Position numbers and translations under genes: made by a program | Shown here: in pieces, positions 1 to 7,580 of the stretch | How positions within the stretch are numbered: position 1 is the first letter of the stretch | Layout of the letters: each line of letters opens with the position of its first letter | Notes under the pieces: model-generated | Told to the model about the DNA's origin: nothing | Database searches by the model: none | What the model saw: the letters and a program-made list of their open reading frames with translations, nothing else | Origin: Akkermansia muciniphila | GTDB lineage: Bacteria; Verrucomicrobiota; Verrucomicrobiia; Verrucomicrobiales; V1-33 | DNA: 64,000 nucleotides | NCBI GenBank assembly: GCA_943333275.1 | Contig: CALQSQ010000003.1 | Location: 1-64,000, forward strand | Direction of reading: 5' to 3'

Positions 1-72
1 GACCAATTCCTGTGGCCGCACCCAGAGTTCCTGCTGATTGATTTGTTCGTCTCGACGGCGAAATTTCCTCAT
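1..72 (-). CDS. N-terminal fragment of a probable transposase
   Basis: The reading frame starts with ATG at 72 and runs off the left edge of the window after 24 codons. The visible residues begin MRKFRRRDEQ and include LWVRPQEL. This short charged lead followed by an LW-x-x-PQEL-like segment resembles the start of transposases common in Planctomycetes and Verrucomicrobiota. With only 24 residues no catalytic residue can be seen, so the call rests on the motif and the IS-like end just upstream. It could be another protein. Confidence 0.4.
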   Translation of the reverse strand, partial: MRKFRRRDEQINQQELWVRPQELV

Positions 73-146
73 GCTGCAGTTCTTAGCACAGCATCGCCTC
101 AAGTCGATTGCTGAATGATGTTAGCAGGGGTTTTTCAACAGGCTCC
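1..146 (-). mobile_element. end of an insertion sequence, truncated by the window edge
   Basis: The first 72 bases encode, on the minus strand, the start of a protein resembling transposase N-termini. About 55-70 bases upstream of its start codon lies a segment at roughly 128-146 whose complement reads GAGCCTGTTGAAAAACC. CTGTTGAAAAA-type ends are common as terminal inverted repeats of several transposon families, and the spacing to the start codon is typical of an IS left end. The other end is outside the window, so neither the family nor the target-site duplication can be checked. I infer the boundary near 146 from the repeat-like motif only. Confidence 0.5.
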
Positions 147-235
147 TAACCCCACGCGCTTTAATTTTCGCAGATCCAAAGCGTTGGCGGGTTGCGGTTA
201 CCCTTGGAATTCAAATGACCCAAGAAGGTCGGTGC

Positions 236-291
236 GGATTGCGCCTGTATCGTTTGCCTTCACGGATTGCGCCTGTATGGTTCGCTTTCAA
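236..291. repeat. two tandem 28-bp units upstream of the pectate lyase
   Basis: Two adjacent 28-bp units (236-263 and 264-291) share an identical first 15 bases, GGATTGCGCCTGTAT, and differ at about four later positions. They lie about 70 bp upstream of the pectate lyase start. They may be a local duplication left by slippage, or a doubled protein-binding site. No palindrome is visible inside the unit. Confidence 0.6.
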
Positions 292-362
292 ACCACAATG
301 AATACAGGAACCGACTGGAGACTCATCCGCATCCGCCACGATTTCAGCAAATCTTTCTCAAA

Positions 363-1583
363 ATGAATTCACAATGCTTCGTGGGCATTGTATGCTCCTG
401 CATGCTCACAAGCGCACAGGCAACCGAAGACGAATCATGGTCGCAATACGAATCGATTTCCAAGCAACAGGGAGATTTCGACTCGACAATCCTGGAATCG
501 GAATGCAAGACCGCAGGGCTAAAGAATCCCATCCGTCCGGAGAAGGGCGACGAGTTCGATCCGCCGGAGAGCCCTTCAGCTGCATGGTGGCGCAGCGTGG
601 AGGCAGATGAAATGATCGCGACAACGCTCTCCTTTCAAACTCCGTCAGGCGGATGGAGCAAGGGGGTAAGCTACCACCGTCCTCCCCGCAAACTTGGCGA
701 AGCGTATTCCCCAGGCGACAAAAAATCCCGTGAGACAGCCGCAACCATCGACAACGGCTCGACCACCAGTGAAATTCGGTTTCTCGCTGAAGCGGCGATT
801 CACACCTCCCGGAAGGATTGCATGGCCGCCGTGCAGAAGGGTCTTGGGTTTTTGTTGACCTCTCAATATCCCTCAGGCGGCTGGCCGCAGTTCTATCCGC
901 TGGTCGGGGGTTACCATGATTTAGTCACGTTCAATGACGACGCGATGGCGAAGGTGTTGTCCCTGTTGATGTGTGTTGCGGACGCTCGCCAACCATTCAC
1001 GTTCCCGGATGCGGCTACACGGCAACGCGCATCCGAAGCATTTCGGAAAGGCATCGCGTGTCTGATGCAATCCCAAGTCACCCATTCCGGAAAACTCACC
1101 GGCTGGTGCTCCCAATATGAACCGCGCAGCCTGAAACCAGCCAAAGGCAGGGCCTTCGAGCCTGTGGCTCTGGCCAGTGCGGAAACATCCCGGTTGATGC
1201 AATTGCTGATGTCCGTGGAGGCCTCTGATGCGGGCATTGCCACGGCGGTGAACGCAGCAGGAAATTGGTTGAAAGAGGTTCAACTGCACGGTGTGCTGAT
1301 TGAGAAACGGATGGATCCCACGGCCCCAAAAGGCTGGGATCGCTTTGTGGTTAAAAATCCCACGGCCCCTCCACTGTGGGCCCGGTTTTATGAAATCGAA
1401 ACCATGCGCCCCGTCTTTGGCAGTGACGATGGCACCCTGCATTACGCCCTTGATGAGATCGACTATGGCCGCCGCGTGGGATATGACTGGTATGACAGCA
1501 GGCCAAGGGATGTAGTGGCGCGGCAATGGCCTGAATGGATTGCCAAAAGGACCGCGCAAGACAAGTTTCCTACAAATCCATAA
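363..1583 (+). CDS. pelA: secreted pectate lyase, polysaccharide lyase family 10 type
   Basis: A 406-residue protein predicted to cleave pectate (polygalacturonate) by beta-elimination outside the cytoplasm. The ATG at 363 gives a short signal peptide ending near SAQA; longer in-frame starts upstream add a hydrophilic, non-signal extension. The sequence carries PL10-like blocks: WWRSVEADEMIA and TPSGGWSKG near residues 75-105, a TIDNGSTTSEIRFLAEA block, LLTSQYPSGGWPQFYPL, a FNDDAMAKVL block, and LTGWCSQYE followed by RAFEPVALASAET in the second half. These repeated alpha-helical toroid segments are characteristic of the family. The gene stands alone between the IS end and the nitrite module, so it is probably a separate transcription unit for plant polymer use. 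Family assignment is from remembered motifs. Confidence 0.82.
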   Translation: MNSQCFVGIVCSCMLTSAQATEDESWSQYESISKQQGDFDSTILESECKTAGLKNPIRPEKGDEFDPPESPSAAWWRSVEADEMIATTLSFQTPSGGWSKGVSYHRPPRKLGEAYSPGDKKSRETAATIDNGSTTSEIRFLAEAAIHTSRKDCMAAVQKGLGFLLTSQYPSGGWPQFYPLVGGYHDLVTFNDDAMAKVLSLLMCVADARQPFTFPDAATRQRASEAFRKGIACLMQSQVTHSGKLTGWCSQYEPRSLKPAKGRAFEPVALASAETSRLMQLLMSVEASDAGIATAVNAAGNWLKEVQLHGVLIEKRMDPTAPKGWDRFVVKNPTAPPLWARFYEIETMRPVFGSDDGTLHYALDEIDYGRRVGYDWYDSRPRDVVARQWPEWIAKRTAQDKFPTNP

Positions 1584-1621
1584 TTCCGCACCCACTATTG
1601 ATTCACATCAATGCAAGGGTG

Positions 1622-1915
1622 ATGTATCTGGGACAGACTCGCCAAACTTCTACTCGTTCTAAAATCTCGCTACCTGTGCCCCCTCCCATCCTATTCAAGA
1701 TCATCGATGTCCGAAAACTGCGGGACGCAGGTGAAGAGCCGTTTCCAGTTATTCGCGAACAAGTTGACGCGTTAGAGTCCAATCAAGGATTGGAAATCAT
1801 AGCTCCCTTCATTCCTTCACCACTAATCGAAATGCTGGGTTCCGAAGGATTCCATTACTCCATGCAGCATGAGCCCGATGGTAATTGGGTAACGCGATTT
1901 TGGCGGGAGGTCTAG
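1622..1915 (+). CDS. DUF2249 domain protein
   Basis: A small soluble protein of about 97 residues. The segment from IIDVRKLRDAGEEPF through LEIIAPFIPSPLIEML to GNWVTRFWRE fits the DUF2249 (TusA-like fold) pattern of a short N-terminal strand, a helix, a strand with a loop before PxPL, and a C-terminal strand. The start is uncertain: ATG at 1622 is used here, but GTG at 1676 leaves just the domain. DUF2249 proteins often occur in denitrification and NO-related clusters, and this gene converges on the haemoglobin gene of the nitrite operon with overlapping stop codons in a CTAG tetramer. Function is unknown; a role in nitrogen-oxide metabolism is inferred from context. Confidence 0.68.
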   Translation: MYLGQTRQTSTRSKISLPVPPPILFKIIDVRKLRDAGEEPFPVIREQVDALESNQGLEIIAPFIPSPLIEMLGSEGFHYSMQHEPDGNWVTRFWREV

Positions 1916-2379
1916 CTAATTGTTGCCGAAGCCTTCTCCTTGTAGGCCGCGTAGCGGGCGCGTTGCTCCGGGGTAAGATTGGCAGGATCGAAGCGGGGTT
2001 CGGGGACGGCGTTGATTTTGCCGTGGATCACATTGGCCATATCGGTGGCGCAGTTCTTGATGTGTTCAGCGTGTTCGCCTGCGAAGAGATCGTCCACGGT
2101 GCCTTTGAACAGGGTGAGCCAGCGGTCGAACTGGGGTTTCCCCATTTGCGTCAGGGGTGTCAATTTCGCATGAGCGGCCAGCGGGTTGCCGGTGTAGCCA
2201 CCGCTGCGGAAAATGACGGTTTCCCAGAAGGCATACATTTTCGGAAGGTGCGTGGTCCAGTTGGTTTGGGCCACATCATTGAAAATGAAGCCTAGCAGAT
2301 CATCCTTGCGAACCCGCTCGTAGAACGCATTGACAAGCAGTTCTATTTCCGGGCGGCCGTTGAGATCTGGGAGGGACAT
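1912..2379 (-). CDS. group III truncated haemoglobin
   Basis: A 155-residue globin. It shows the group III truncated haemoglobin pattern: FYERVRKDDLLGFIFND at the B/C region, W-x-x-HLPKMYAFWET in the E helix, YTGNPLAAH (proximal histidine region) with a following L-x-x-L, and F-x-x-WLTLFKGTVDDLF with HIKNCATDMANVI at the end. Proteins of this class bind NO and O2 and are linked to protection against NO. It is the last gene of a minus-strand run behind nirK, with 13 bp to the upstream gene. The context suggests it scavenges NO produced by NirK or buffers it in the cytoplasm. No reductase domain is fused. Confidence 0.87.
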   Translation of the reverse strand: MSLPDLNGRPEIELLVNAFYERVRKDDLLGFIFNDVAQTNWTTHLPKMYAFWETVIFRSGGYTGNPLAAHAKLTPLTQMGKPQFDRWLTLFKGTVDDLFAGEHAEHIKNCATDMANVIHGKINAVPEPRFDPANLTPEQRARYAAYKEKASATIS

Positions 2380-2392
2380 TGAATTGTGGGGA

Positions 2393-3721
2393 CTAAAATT
2401 TGATGCCTGTCATCAGGAAAACGAAATCAGCATCGTCGTTCTGGCCGCTGCTGCTGAGGTAATTTCCCGCAAAAAAGTGTGAGTAACCAGCAGTAAGCGA
2501 AAACGAGGCGCATGGATTCCAGCTAACAAGAGCGTCCACTTCGGTGCCGGCAAAAGAATTGGCGGAGGCACTGACGGGACGCACCGCGGTCTTGGCGTTG
2601 GCGCGACGCCAGGTATCGCCTGTCTCCGCCAGCCAGAAGGCGTGGAAGTCCACTCCGGCAGTGATCTCCTTGGTGGGTTTGGCGCTCAGGTGGAGCACCA
2701 CGTCATGCAGGTTGCTCCAGGAAAACAAATCCATGAAGCCATAATGCGGATGGTTGGTTGGAAACAAATTTTGGAAGGCGCCCTGCTCGTTGTCGGCGGC
2801 ATTTTTGTCGCCACTACCGAAGCTGTATTCCAATCCAATCCTGGGCTTGCCGCTAACGGGCAAGGTGTAGCCTGCTTCGACATAGGTGGCGAAGGCGGAT
2901 AAATCCTCGCCTGCGGCGGTGCCGTTTTGGTAGGCGAATTCAGCTTCATAATCCCAATTGCCAAGCGCCTCTGGAACAGATTTCCAATGGGTGCCGAACG
3001 TTAGGAAATGATCATCGCGATCTTCGTCGTTGAGGTGCAGGGCGTAAATTTCCGTGTCCTGTGGGCCGGTCTTGGGGAGGTGGGCATAGATGCCGGAGAA
3101 GACACTGTCACGATCACTTTGATCAAAGCCGGTGCGGTCTGGCACGACGACGGAGGACGCGAATGCATCCACCCACAGGCCATCCTGGCCGGTCCAGCGG
3201 AGTTTCACGGCATCGAAGGTGCGCGAAATGTTGCTCCATTCCAAGGGGCCGATGAGCCGCTGATCGCCATACTGCAGGACTTGGCGGCCAACTTTGAGGG
3301 ACAGCGAGGATGCTTTGCTATCACCAAGTTCCAGATAGGCTTGGCGGAGATCGAACGGGTTATCGCCTTCGGCACCGAGTTGGCCGGGAACATTTGGGCG
3401 ATTGCTGCCAATCTCCCGGCTGTCCTGGCCTTGGAAATAGAGTGAAATCCAACTGGTCGGTTTCAGCAGGAGACCGACGCGGAATCGATTGAGCAACCAC
3501 GAGTCGTCATTGACGGAGTTGATCGAATTGTTGAAATCGAAATTATTTTCGCGGAATTCAAAGCGCGTTTGATCTTCCAGACTCAAGGTGATGCGACCAT
3601 CTGCGAAGGACAGCGGATTGGCCGTTGGAGGCGTGACTGCTGGAATCGATTGGGTTGGTGCTGGGCCTGCAAAAGCGATGGAATTTAAGACGGTGACGAG
3701 TGTTAGTATAGTGGCTTTCAT
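2393..3721 (-). CDS. outer-membrane beta-barrel, alginate-export-like family
   Basis: A 442-residue protein with an N-terminal signal peptide (cleavage likely after IAFAGPA) followed by a Pro/Thr-rich stretch and many alternating aromatic beta-strands. Examples are RFEFRENNFDFN, SWISLYFQGQDSRE, and a C-terminal strand ending FVFLMTGIKF, with the terminal aromatic typical of outer-membrane barrels. It fits the Alginate_exp porin family. The name does not prove alginate transport: relatives in nitrite or nitrate gene clusters are probably general or anion channels. The position third in the nirK operon, 11 bp after the SCO fusion, suggests a porin for nitrite or copper. Confidence 0.75.
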   Translation of the reverse strand: MKATILTLVTVLNSIAFAGPAPTQSIPAVTPPTANPLSFADGRITLSLEDQTRFEFRENNFDFNNSINSVNDDSWLLNRFRVGLLLKPTSWISLYFQGQDSREIGSNRPNVPGQLGAEGDNPFDLRQAYLELGDSKASSLSLKVGRQVLQYGDQRLIGPLEWSNISRTFDAVKLRWTGQDGLWVDAFASSVVVPDRTGFDQSDRDSVFSGIYAHLPKTGPQDTEIYALHLNDEDRDDHFLTFGTHWKSVPEALGNWDYEAEFAYQNGTAAGEDLSAFATYVEAGYTLPVSGKPRIGLEYSFGSGDKNAADNEQGAFQNLFPTNHPHYGFMDLFSWSNLHDVVLHLSAKPTKEITAGVDFHAFWLAETGDTWRRANAKTAVRPVSASANSFAGTEVDALVSWNPCASFSLTAGYSHFFAGNYLSSSGQNDDADFVFLMTGIKF

Positions 3722-3732
3722 AAAACGGGATT

Positions 3733-5043
3733 TCAGGGAGTGGTTAGCAGTTTTCTAATGGCGTCCATGGTGGGTTTGATATCCGCACCGATTTCCACTT
3801 CGCGATGGATGACTTTGCCCTGGGCATCGATCACGGCAATGAGGTTGGAATGGGCGAAGTCTTGTTCCACTTGCTGATATTGAAATGCCAGAGTCACAGC
3901 GAGATCGCGAATACCTTCGGCGGAGCCATGAAGAAATTCCCAATTCGCCAAATCGATTTTTCGTTCGGTGGCGAATGCTTTGAGTTTCTCAGAAGTGTCG
4001 CGCGTGGGATCGATGGAGATGAAGACAAAACCGATCTTAGCCGCATCTGCGCCCAGGGCCGTTTCGATGCGTTGCAGATCCCCGACGATGCGGGGGCAGG
4101 CGTAACGGCAGGACGTGAAGCCCATGGTCACGACGCGCACTTTACCTGCGAGACTCGATAGCTGGAGGTCCTTTTTATTTAACGAGTCCCATTTTGAAGT
4201 CAGCTCGTAGGGCGAAGCTGCGACTGCTGTGGGTGCGGTCGGGGGATCATCCTGCAAGGATTTCGCAGTGCGGAAGCCGAGACTGCCAATACAATAGTTT
4301 CCCTTCAAACTGGAGCGAAACGCATATCGCATGAAGGCGGCGTAATTGCTTACATCACTTGCGAGCAGGGAACCGGCCCCGCAGAAGAGTTTGCGTTCCA
4401 GCGACTCATCGCCCCGGGAATCACCCACGATCATGGTGGAGTTGAAATCATGCACCCATTCCCACACCAAGCCATGGAGGCCGCGCAGACCATAGACGTT
4501 GGCTTCGCTCGTGGTCACATCCGGGAGCACGCCGACGGTGGGTTTGGCATACCATTCGAGCAATTTGCGAAGGAATTGCTGATCCGTGCTGGCATCGATG
4601 CGGGTGGCATCGGCCCGGGCCGCAAATTCCCATTCATCCTGCGTGGGCAGGCGTTGGCCATGGGACTCGGCATAAGCGCGGGCCGCAAACCAGGAAACGT
4701 TCGTCACGGGAGCCTTCGCCATTTTCTCTGCTGCAGGACCCAGATCCAGATCGCCCGCCCAATCACGCAGATAATTGGCGTCGGCCATTTCCTTGGTTGC
4801 CTTGGACCGCTGCCAATTGGGATGCTCCCGCACGAAGGCAAGGAACTGGGCATTGGTCACGGGCACCTCGCTGAGGAAGCACCCAGGCGCAACGCGGGGG
4901 TTTACTTCCTTGGCGTAGAGCGGTTTGTAAGTTCCACCGGGCAAATAAATCATGCCCGGTGGAGGCGTTGGCGCACCCGGTGCGCCAAGCACGCCGGCGG
5001 TTAGTAAAATGGAGCAGAGAAAATTTCCCAGGAGTTGTTTCAT
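3733..5043 (-). CDS. fusion of an FGE-sulfatase-like domain and a SCO1/SenC copper domain
   Basis: A 436-residue exported protein. A signal peptide (about residues 1-20) is followed by a formylglycine-generating-enzyme/PvdO-like domain (about 30-262) with PPPGMIYLPGGTYKP, APVTNVSWFAARAYAE, RLPTQDEWEFAAR, GLVWEWVHDF and GSLGFRTAK. A SCO domain (about 290-432) follows, with the copper site C312-x3-C316 in TSCRYACP and the third ligand H398 in DFAHSN. SCO proteins deliver or reduce copper for cuproenzymes. Fusion of the two domains directly downstream of nirK (9 bp) suggests a maturation factor for NirK copper centres. The FGE-like half may be structural, because the oxidase cysteines of true FGE are not evident. 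Confidence 0.87.
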   Translation of the reverse strand: MKQLLGNFLCSILLTAGVLGAPGAPTPPPGMIYLPGGTYKPLYAKEVNPRVAPGCFLSEVPVTNAQFLAFVREHPNWQRSKATKEMADANYLRDWAGDLDLGPAAEKMAKAPVTNVSWFAARAYAESHGQRLPTQDEWEFAARADATRIDASTDQQFLRKLLEWYAKPTVGVLPDVTTSEANVYGLRGLHGLVWEWVHDFNSTMIVGDSRGDESLERKLFCGAGSLLASDVSNYAAFMRYAFRSSLKGNYCIGSLGFRTAKSLQDDPPTAPTAVAASPYELTSKWDSLNKKDLQLSSLAGKVRVVTMGFTSCRYACPRIVGDLQRIETALGADAAKIGFVFISIDPTRDTSEKLKAFATERKIDLANWEFLHGSAEGIRDLAVTLAFQYQQVEQDFAHSNLIAVIDAQGKVIHREVEIGADIKPTMDAIRKLLTTP

Positions 5044-5052
5044 AGGGAAGGA

Positions 5053-6627
5053 TTAATGAGCCGGCGCACCAGCAGGAGCAGGGGCTCCGGCTGCGCGCAC
5101 TTCCTTGACGGTTTCCGGCAGCACTTCCGTGCCGTTGTTAGCCCATTGGCTGTAAACGTAGGTCAGGGCATTGGCCACCTGCTCGTCGTTCAAGCCCAAC
5201 TGCGGCATAATACTGTTATAGGTGGCGCCATTGACGATTACTGGTCCCGTCAGACCATGCAGGACGGTGCTGATAGCGCGCTTGGTATCGGCATTCAGAT
5301 AGTCAGACTTCGCCAGCGGTGGAAATGCTTGGATGATGCCCTGACCTTCGGCTTGGTGGCAGGCCACGCAGATGGTGGTATAGATCATTTTGCCCCGAGC
5401 AATGCGCTCCTCCTTGTTAGCCGCTGCGGCTTGAAGACTGCTGGCTTGGGGAATTGTTTGAACCGTGGCACCTTCGAGTTGATAGACGAGATCGTTTTGT
5501 TTGCCGGAGTAAACGAGTTTGTTTTCCTCGCCCGTGACCTTCAACATACCGATGGCCCCCTTGTTGAAGGCGCGGAAGATGGAGTGATCCACCAGGATGT
5601 AGGTGCCCGGAACTTCGGTAGCGAAGTCCACGATGGCTGAACCGCCGGAGGGAATCATGGTCGTCTGCACTTGATGCTGGGCGGGCAGCGTGCCGCCCTC
5701 GGTGTAAACGTTGTCGAAGATTTCCCCGATAACATGGAAGGAGGATGTCAAGTTTGGACCACCGTTGCCGACGAACAAACGAACCTTTTCGCCAACTTTG
5801 GCGGGTATCGCGTTGTCACCCGCAATGGCACCGACGGAACCATTGAAGACCACGTAGTCCGGAGTTTCTGTCAGGGCCTTCTCCATGTTGAACGGCTGCA
5901 AGCCGGCTTCGCCATAGGCGCCCTTGGTGTAAAACTCGGATTGCATGACGTAGTATTCCTTATCCACGGCTGGCAACGGGGTTTTTGGCTGCACGTAAAT
6001 CAGACCATACATGCCATTGGCAATGTGCATCCCCACGGGAGCCGTGGCACAATGATAGACGTAGAGCCCGGGATTGATGGCCTTGAAGGAGAAGACAGAT
6101 TCATGGCCCGGTGCCGTGAAGCTAGCTGCCGCACCCCCGCCCTGACCGGTCACGGCATGAAGGTCGATGTTATGCGGCATCTTGCTGTCAGGCCGATTCG
6201 CGAGGTGAAACTCCACTTCATCGCCATGGCGCGCGCGGATAAATTTTCCTGGCACGCTACCACCGAACGTCCAGAACATGTAGTCGACGCCATCGGCCAT
6301 GCGTTTGACAATTTCCTGCACTTCCAATTTCACGATCACCTTGGTGGCATTGGTGCGGGTGATGACGGGCGGGACCTGCGGGGCGTCCGTCAGAATGGCC
6401 GTTTCCTGGCCTGTCACCACATCGTTCTTGGCATCAGCGGCGGAGAAGTCGGAGGCGGATCCAGAGGCGGGAACGGAAGTCGCCACCGGGCTTGGTTGTG
6501 AAAATTTGCCAATTTCCCTGGCAGCAGCGGCGCGGGCGATTGCATCATTGTTATTTGCACCCCCATCACCACAGCCTGTCAGTGCGGACGTCAGGAGCAG
6601 GGGAATAATCGAAATTGCGTTTTCCAT
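5053..6627 (-). CDS. nirK: copper nitrite reductase with C-terminal cytochrome c domain (lipoprotein)
   Basis: A 524-residue protein that reduces nitrite to NO. Starting at ATG 6627 gives a lipoprotein signal with lipobox LTGC (Cys19). Two cupredoxin domains span about residues 85-375. Type 1 copper ligands are visible as H152, C193, H201 and M206 ([24 protein letters not shown]). Type 2 ligands are H157, H192 and H348, with catalytic D155 and H298. A class I cytochrome c domain follows (about 405-500) with CVACH at 420-424 and a distal Met in SIMPQLG, then an Ala/Pro tail. The fused haem domain probably passes electrons directly to the type 1 copper. It is first in a four-gene operon. An FNR-type box about 77 bp upstream suggests activation by the divergent Crp/Fnr protein. 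No NO reductase gene is visible in the window. Confidence 0.95.
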   Translation of the reverse strand: MENAISIIPLLLTSALTGCGDGGANNNDAIARAAAAREIGKFSQPSPVATSVPASGSASDFSAADAKNDVVTGQETAILTDAPQVPPVITRTNATKVIVKLEVQEIVKRMADGVDYMFWTFGGSVPGKFIRARHGDEVEFHLANRPDSKMPHNIDLHAVTGQGGGAAASFTAPGHESVFSFKAINPGLYVYHCATAPVGMHIANGMYGLIYVQPKTPLPAVDKEYYVMQSEFYTKGAYGEAGLQPFNMEKALTETPDYVVFNGSVGAIAGDNAIPAKVGEKVRLFVGNGGPNLTSSFHVIGEIFDNVYTEGGTLPAQHQVQTTMIPSGGSAIVDFATEVPGTYILVDHSIFRAFNKGAIGMLKVTGEENKLVYSGKQNDLVYQLEGATVQTIPQASSLQAAAANKEERIARGKMIYTTICVACHQAEGQGIIQAFPPLAKSDYLNADTKRAISTVLHGLTGPVIVNGATYNSIMPQLGLNDEQVANALTYVYSQWANNGTEVLPETVKEVRAAGAPAPAGAPAH

Positions 6628-6695
6628 TTTATGGATTCTTTGGATTCCGCAGAGTCCCCTTCCCAATCACAGAATCAAGTGAGGCAACGGCTTCC

Positions 6696-6713
6696 CTTTG
6701 ATGCAGGTCAAAG
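6696..6713. promoter_or_regulatory. FNR/DNR-type operator between nirK and the Crp/Fnr gene
   Basis: The sequence CTTTGA-N6-TCAAAG is a perfect inverted repeat. Its core TTGAT-N4-GTCAA matches the FNR/NNR/DNR consensus TTGAT-N4-ATCAA at 9 of 10 positions. Its centre lies about 77 bp upstream of the nirK start. A weak -10-like GATTCT on the minus strand (6671-6676) sits about 31 bp from the centre, the spacing of a class II activated promoter. The site also lies upstream of the divergent regulator gene, which could be autoregulated. Confidence 0.78.
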
Positions 6714-6792
6714 TCTGCGGTCGATTACCCAGCTTTTTGGCTGGTTATTTTTCAGGATTGCAAAACGAGGAGCCGTTGGGTATGGAGGTTTA

Positions 6793-7575
6793 ATGTCCGT
6801 TCTTTCACCCGCCATTTCATCGGCTGCGCTCCTCTCCGCCCTACGATCGTGTCGTCTGTTTGAAAGTCTTGGCAGTGTGGATCTCCAACGAATTGCGGAA
6901 TTTGCCCAGTTGCGGCGGGTCGCCCGCGGGGATTCCCTTTTCCGCGAAGGCGAGCCCACAAGGGGCTTTTTTGTGACTCATTCGGGAGCGATCAATGTGC
7001 ACCGCATTGCCTCAGACGGGCGGGAGAAAACGATCCACATTTTTCGGGCAGGTGAATCTTTTGCCGAGGCCACCCTCCCGGACGGCACCGGGTATCCCGC
7101 CCACGCCAGTTGCGTCGAAGACGGGCATGTCGTGTTCATTCCCCGTTCCGAATTTCTCTCGCTCCTCAAAACCCGGCCCGACCTCTCGCTCCGCATGCTG
7201 GCTTCCATGAGTCATCACTTGCGTATCCTGGTCAATGCCCTGGACGACCTCACCCAGAAGGATGTCGAAACCCGGCTGGCCATCTGGTTGCTGAACCGCT
7301 GCCCACAGCCACTCGGGGCCGAGGCGGTCGATATCAAACTGGATGTGACCAAAACCGTGCTGGCGGCCGAACTTCGCATCCGAAACGAGACACTCTCCAG
7401 AACTATTGCAAGAATGCGCGATCTCGGCCTCGTTGTTTCTCTGGGTCGCACCATCCGGGTCATTCATCCCCTGCAGCTTATTGCCTGGCTGAGCGGCGCT
7501 CCATCCTCCAATTCTTTGCCGTCGGCCGCCTTCCGGAAACCTCCGGTTGCTGGGGCCGATAGTTCGTGCCAGTAG
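6793..7575 (+). CDS. Crp/Fnr family transcription regulator, DNR/NnrR-like
   Basis: A 260-residue regulator with an N-terminal cyclic-nucleotide-binding-like beta-roll (about residues 15-135, containing FREGEPTRGFFVTHSGAINVHR and IFRAGESFAE) and a C-terminal winged helix (about 150-235). The recognition helix region ETLSRTIARMRDLGLV has the E-x-x-S-R arrangement used by FNR-type proteins to read TTGAT half-sites. The cysteine cluster that binds the FNR iron-sulfur centre is absent, which favours an NO-responsive DNR/NnrR type, but ligand specificity cannot be read from sequence. ATG 6793 is chosen because GGAGG lies at 6784-6788; an upstream ATG at 6631 would overlap the operator region. It is divergent from nirK across a matching box. 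Confidence 0.87.
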   Translation: MSVLSPAISSAALLSALRSCRLFESLGSVDLQRIAEFAQLRRVARGDSLFREGEPTRGFFVTHSGAINVHRIASDGREKTIHIFRAGESFAEATLPDGTGYPAHASCVEDGHVVFIPRSEFLSLLKTRPDLSLRMLASMSHHLRILVNALDDLTQKDVETRLAIWLLNRCPQPLGAEAVDIKLDVTKTVLAAELRIRNETLSRTIARMRDLGLVVSLGRTIRVIHPLQLIAWLSGAPSSNSLPSAAFRKPPVAGADSSCQ

Positions 7576-7580
7576 AGCGA

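Noticed and set aside
921-1595. 224-codon frame opposite the pectate lyase
   Set aside because: Antisense shadow of the PL10 gene; no motif and no promoter.
2393-3721. A role of the barrel protein in alginate export together with the nearby MBOAT gene
   Set aside because: The barrel is in the nirK operon on the other strand and no alginate polymerase genes are present; the family name alone is weak evidence.
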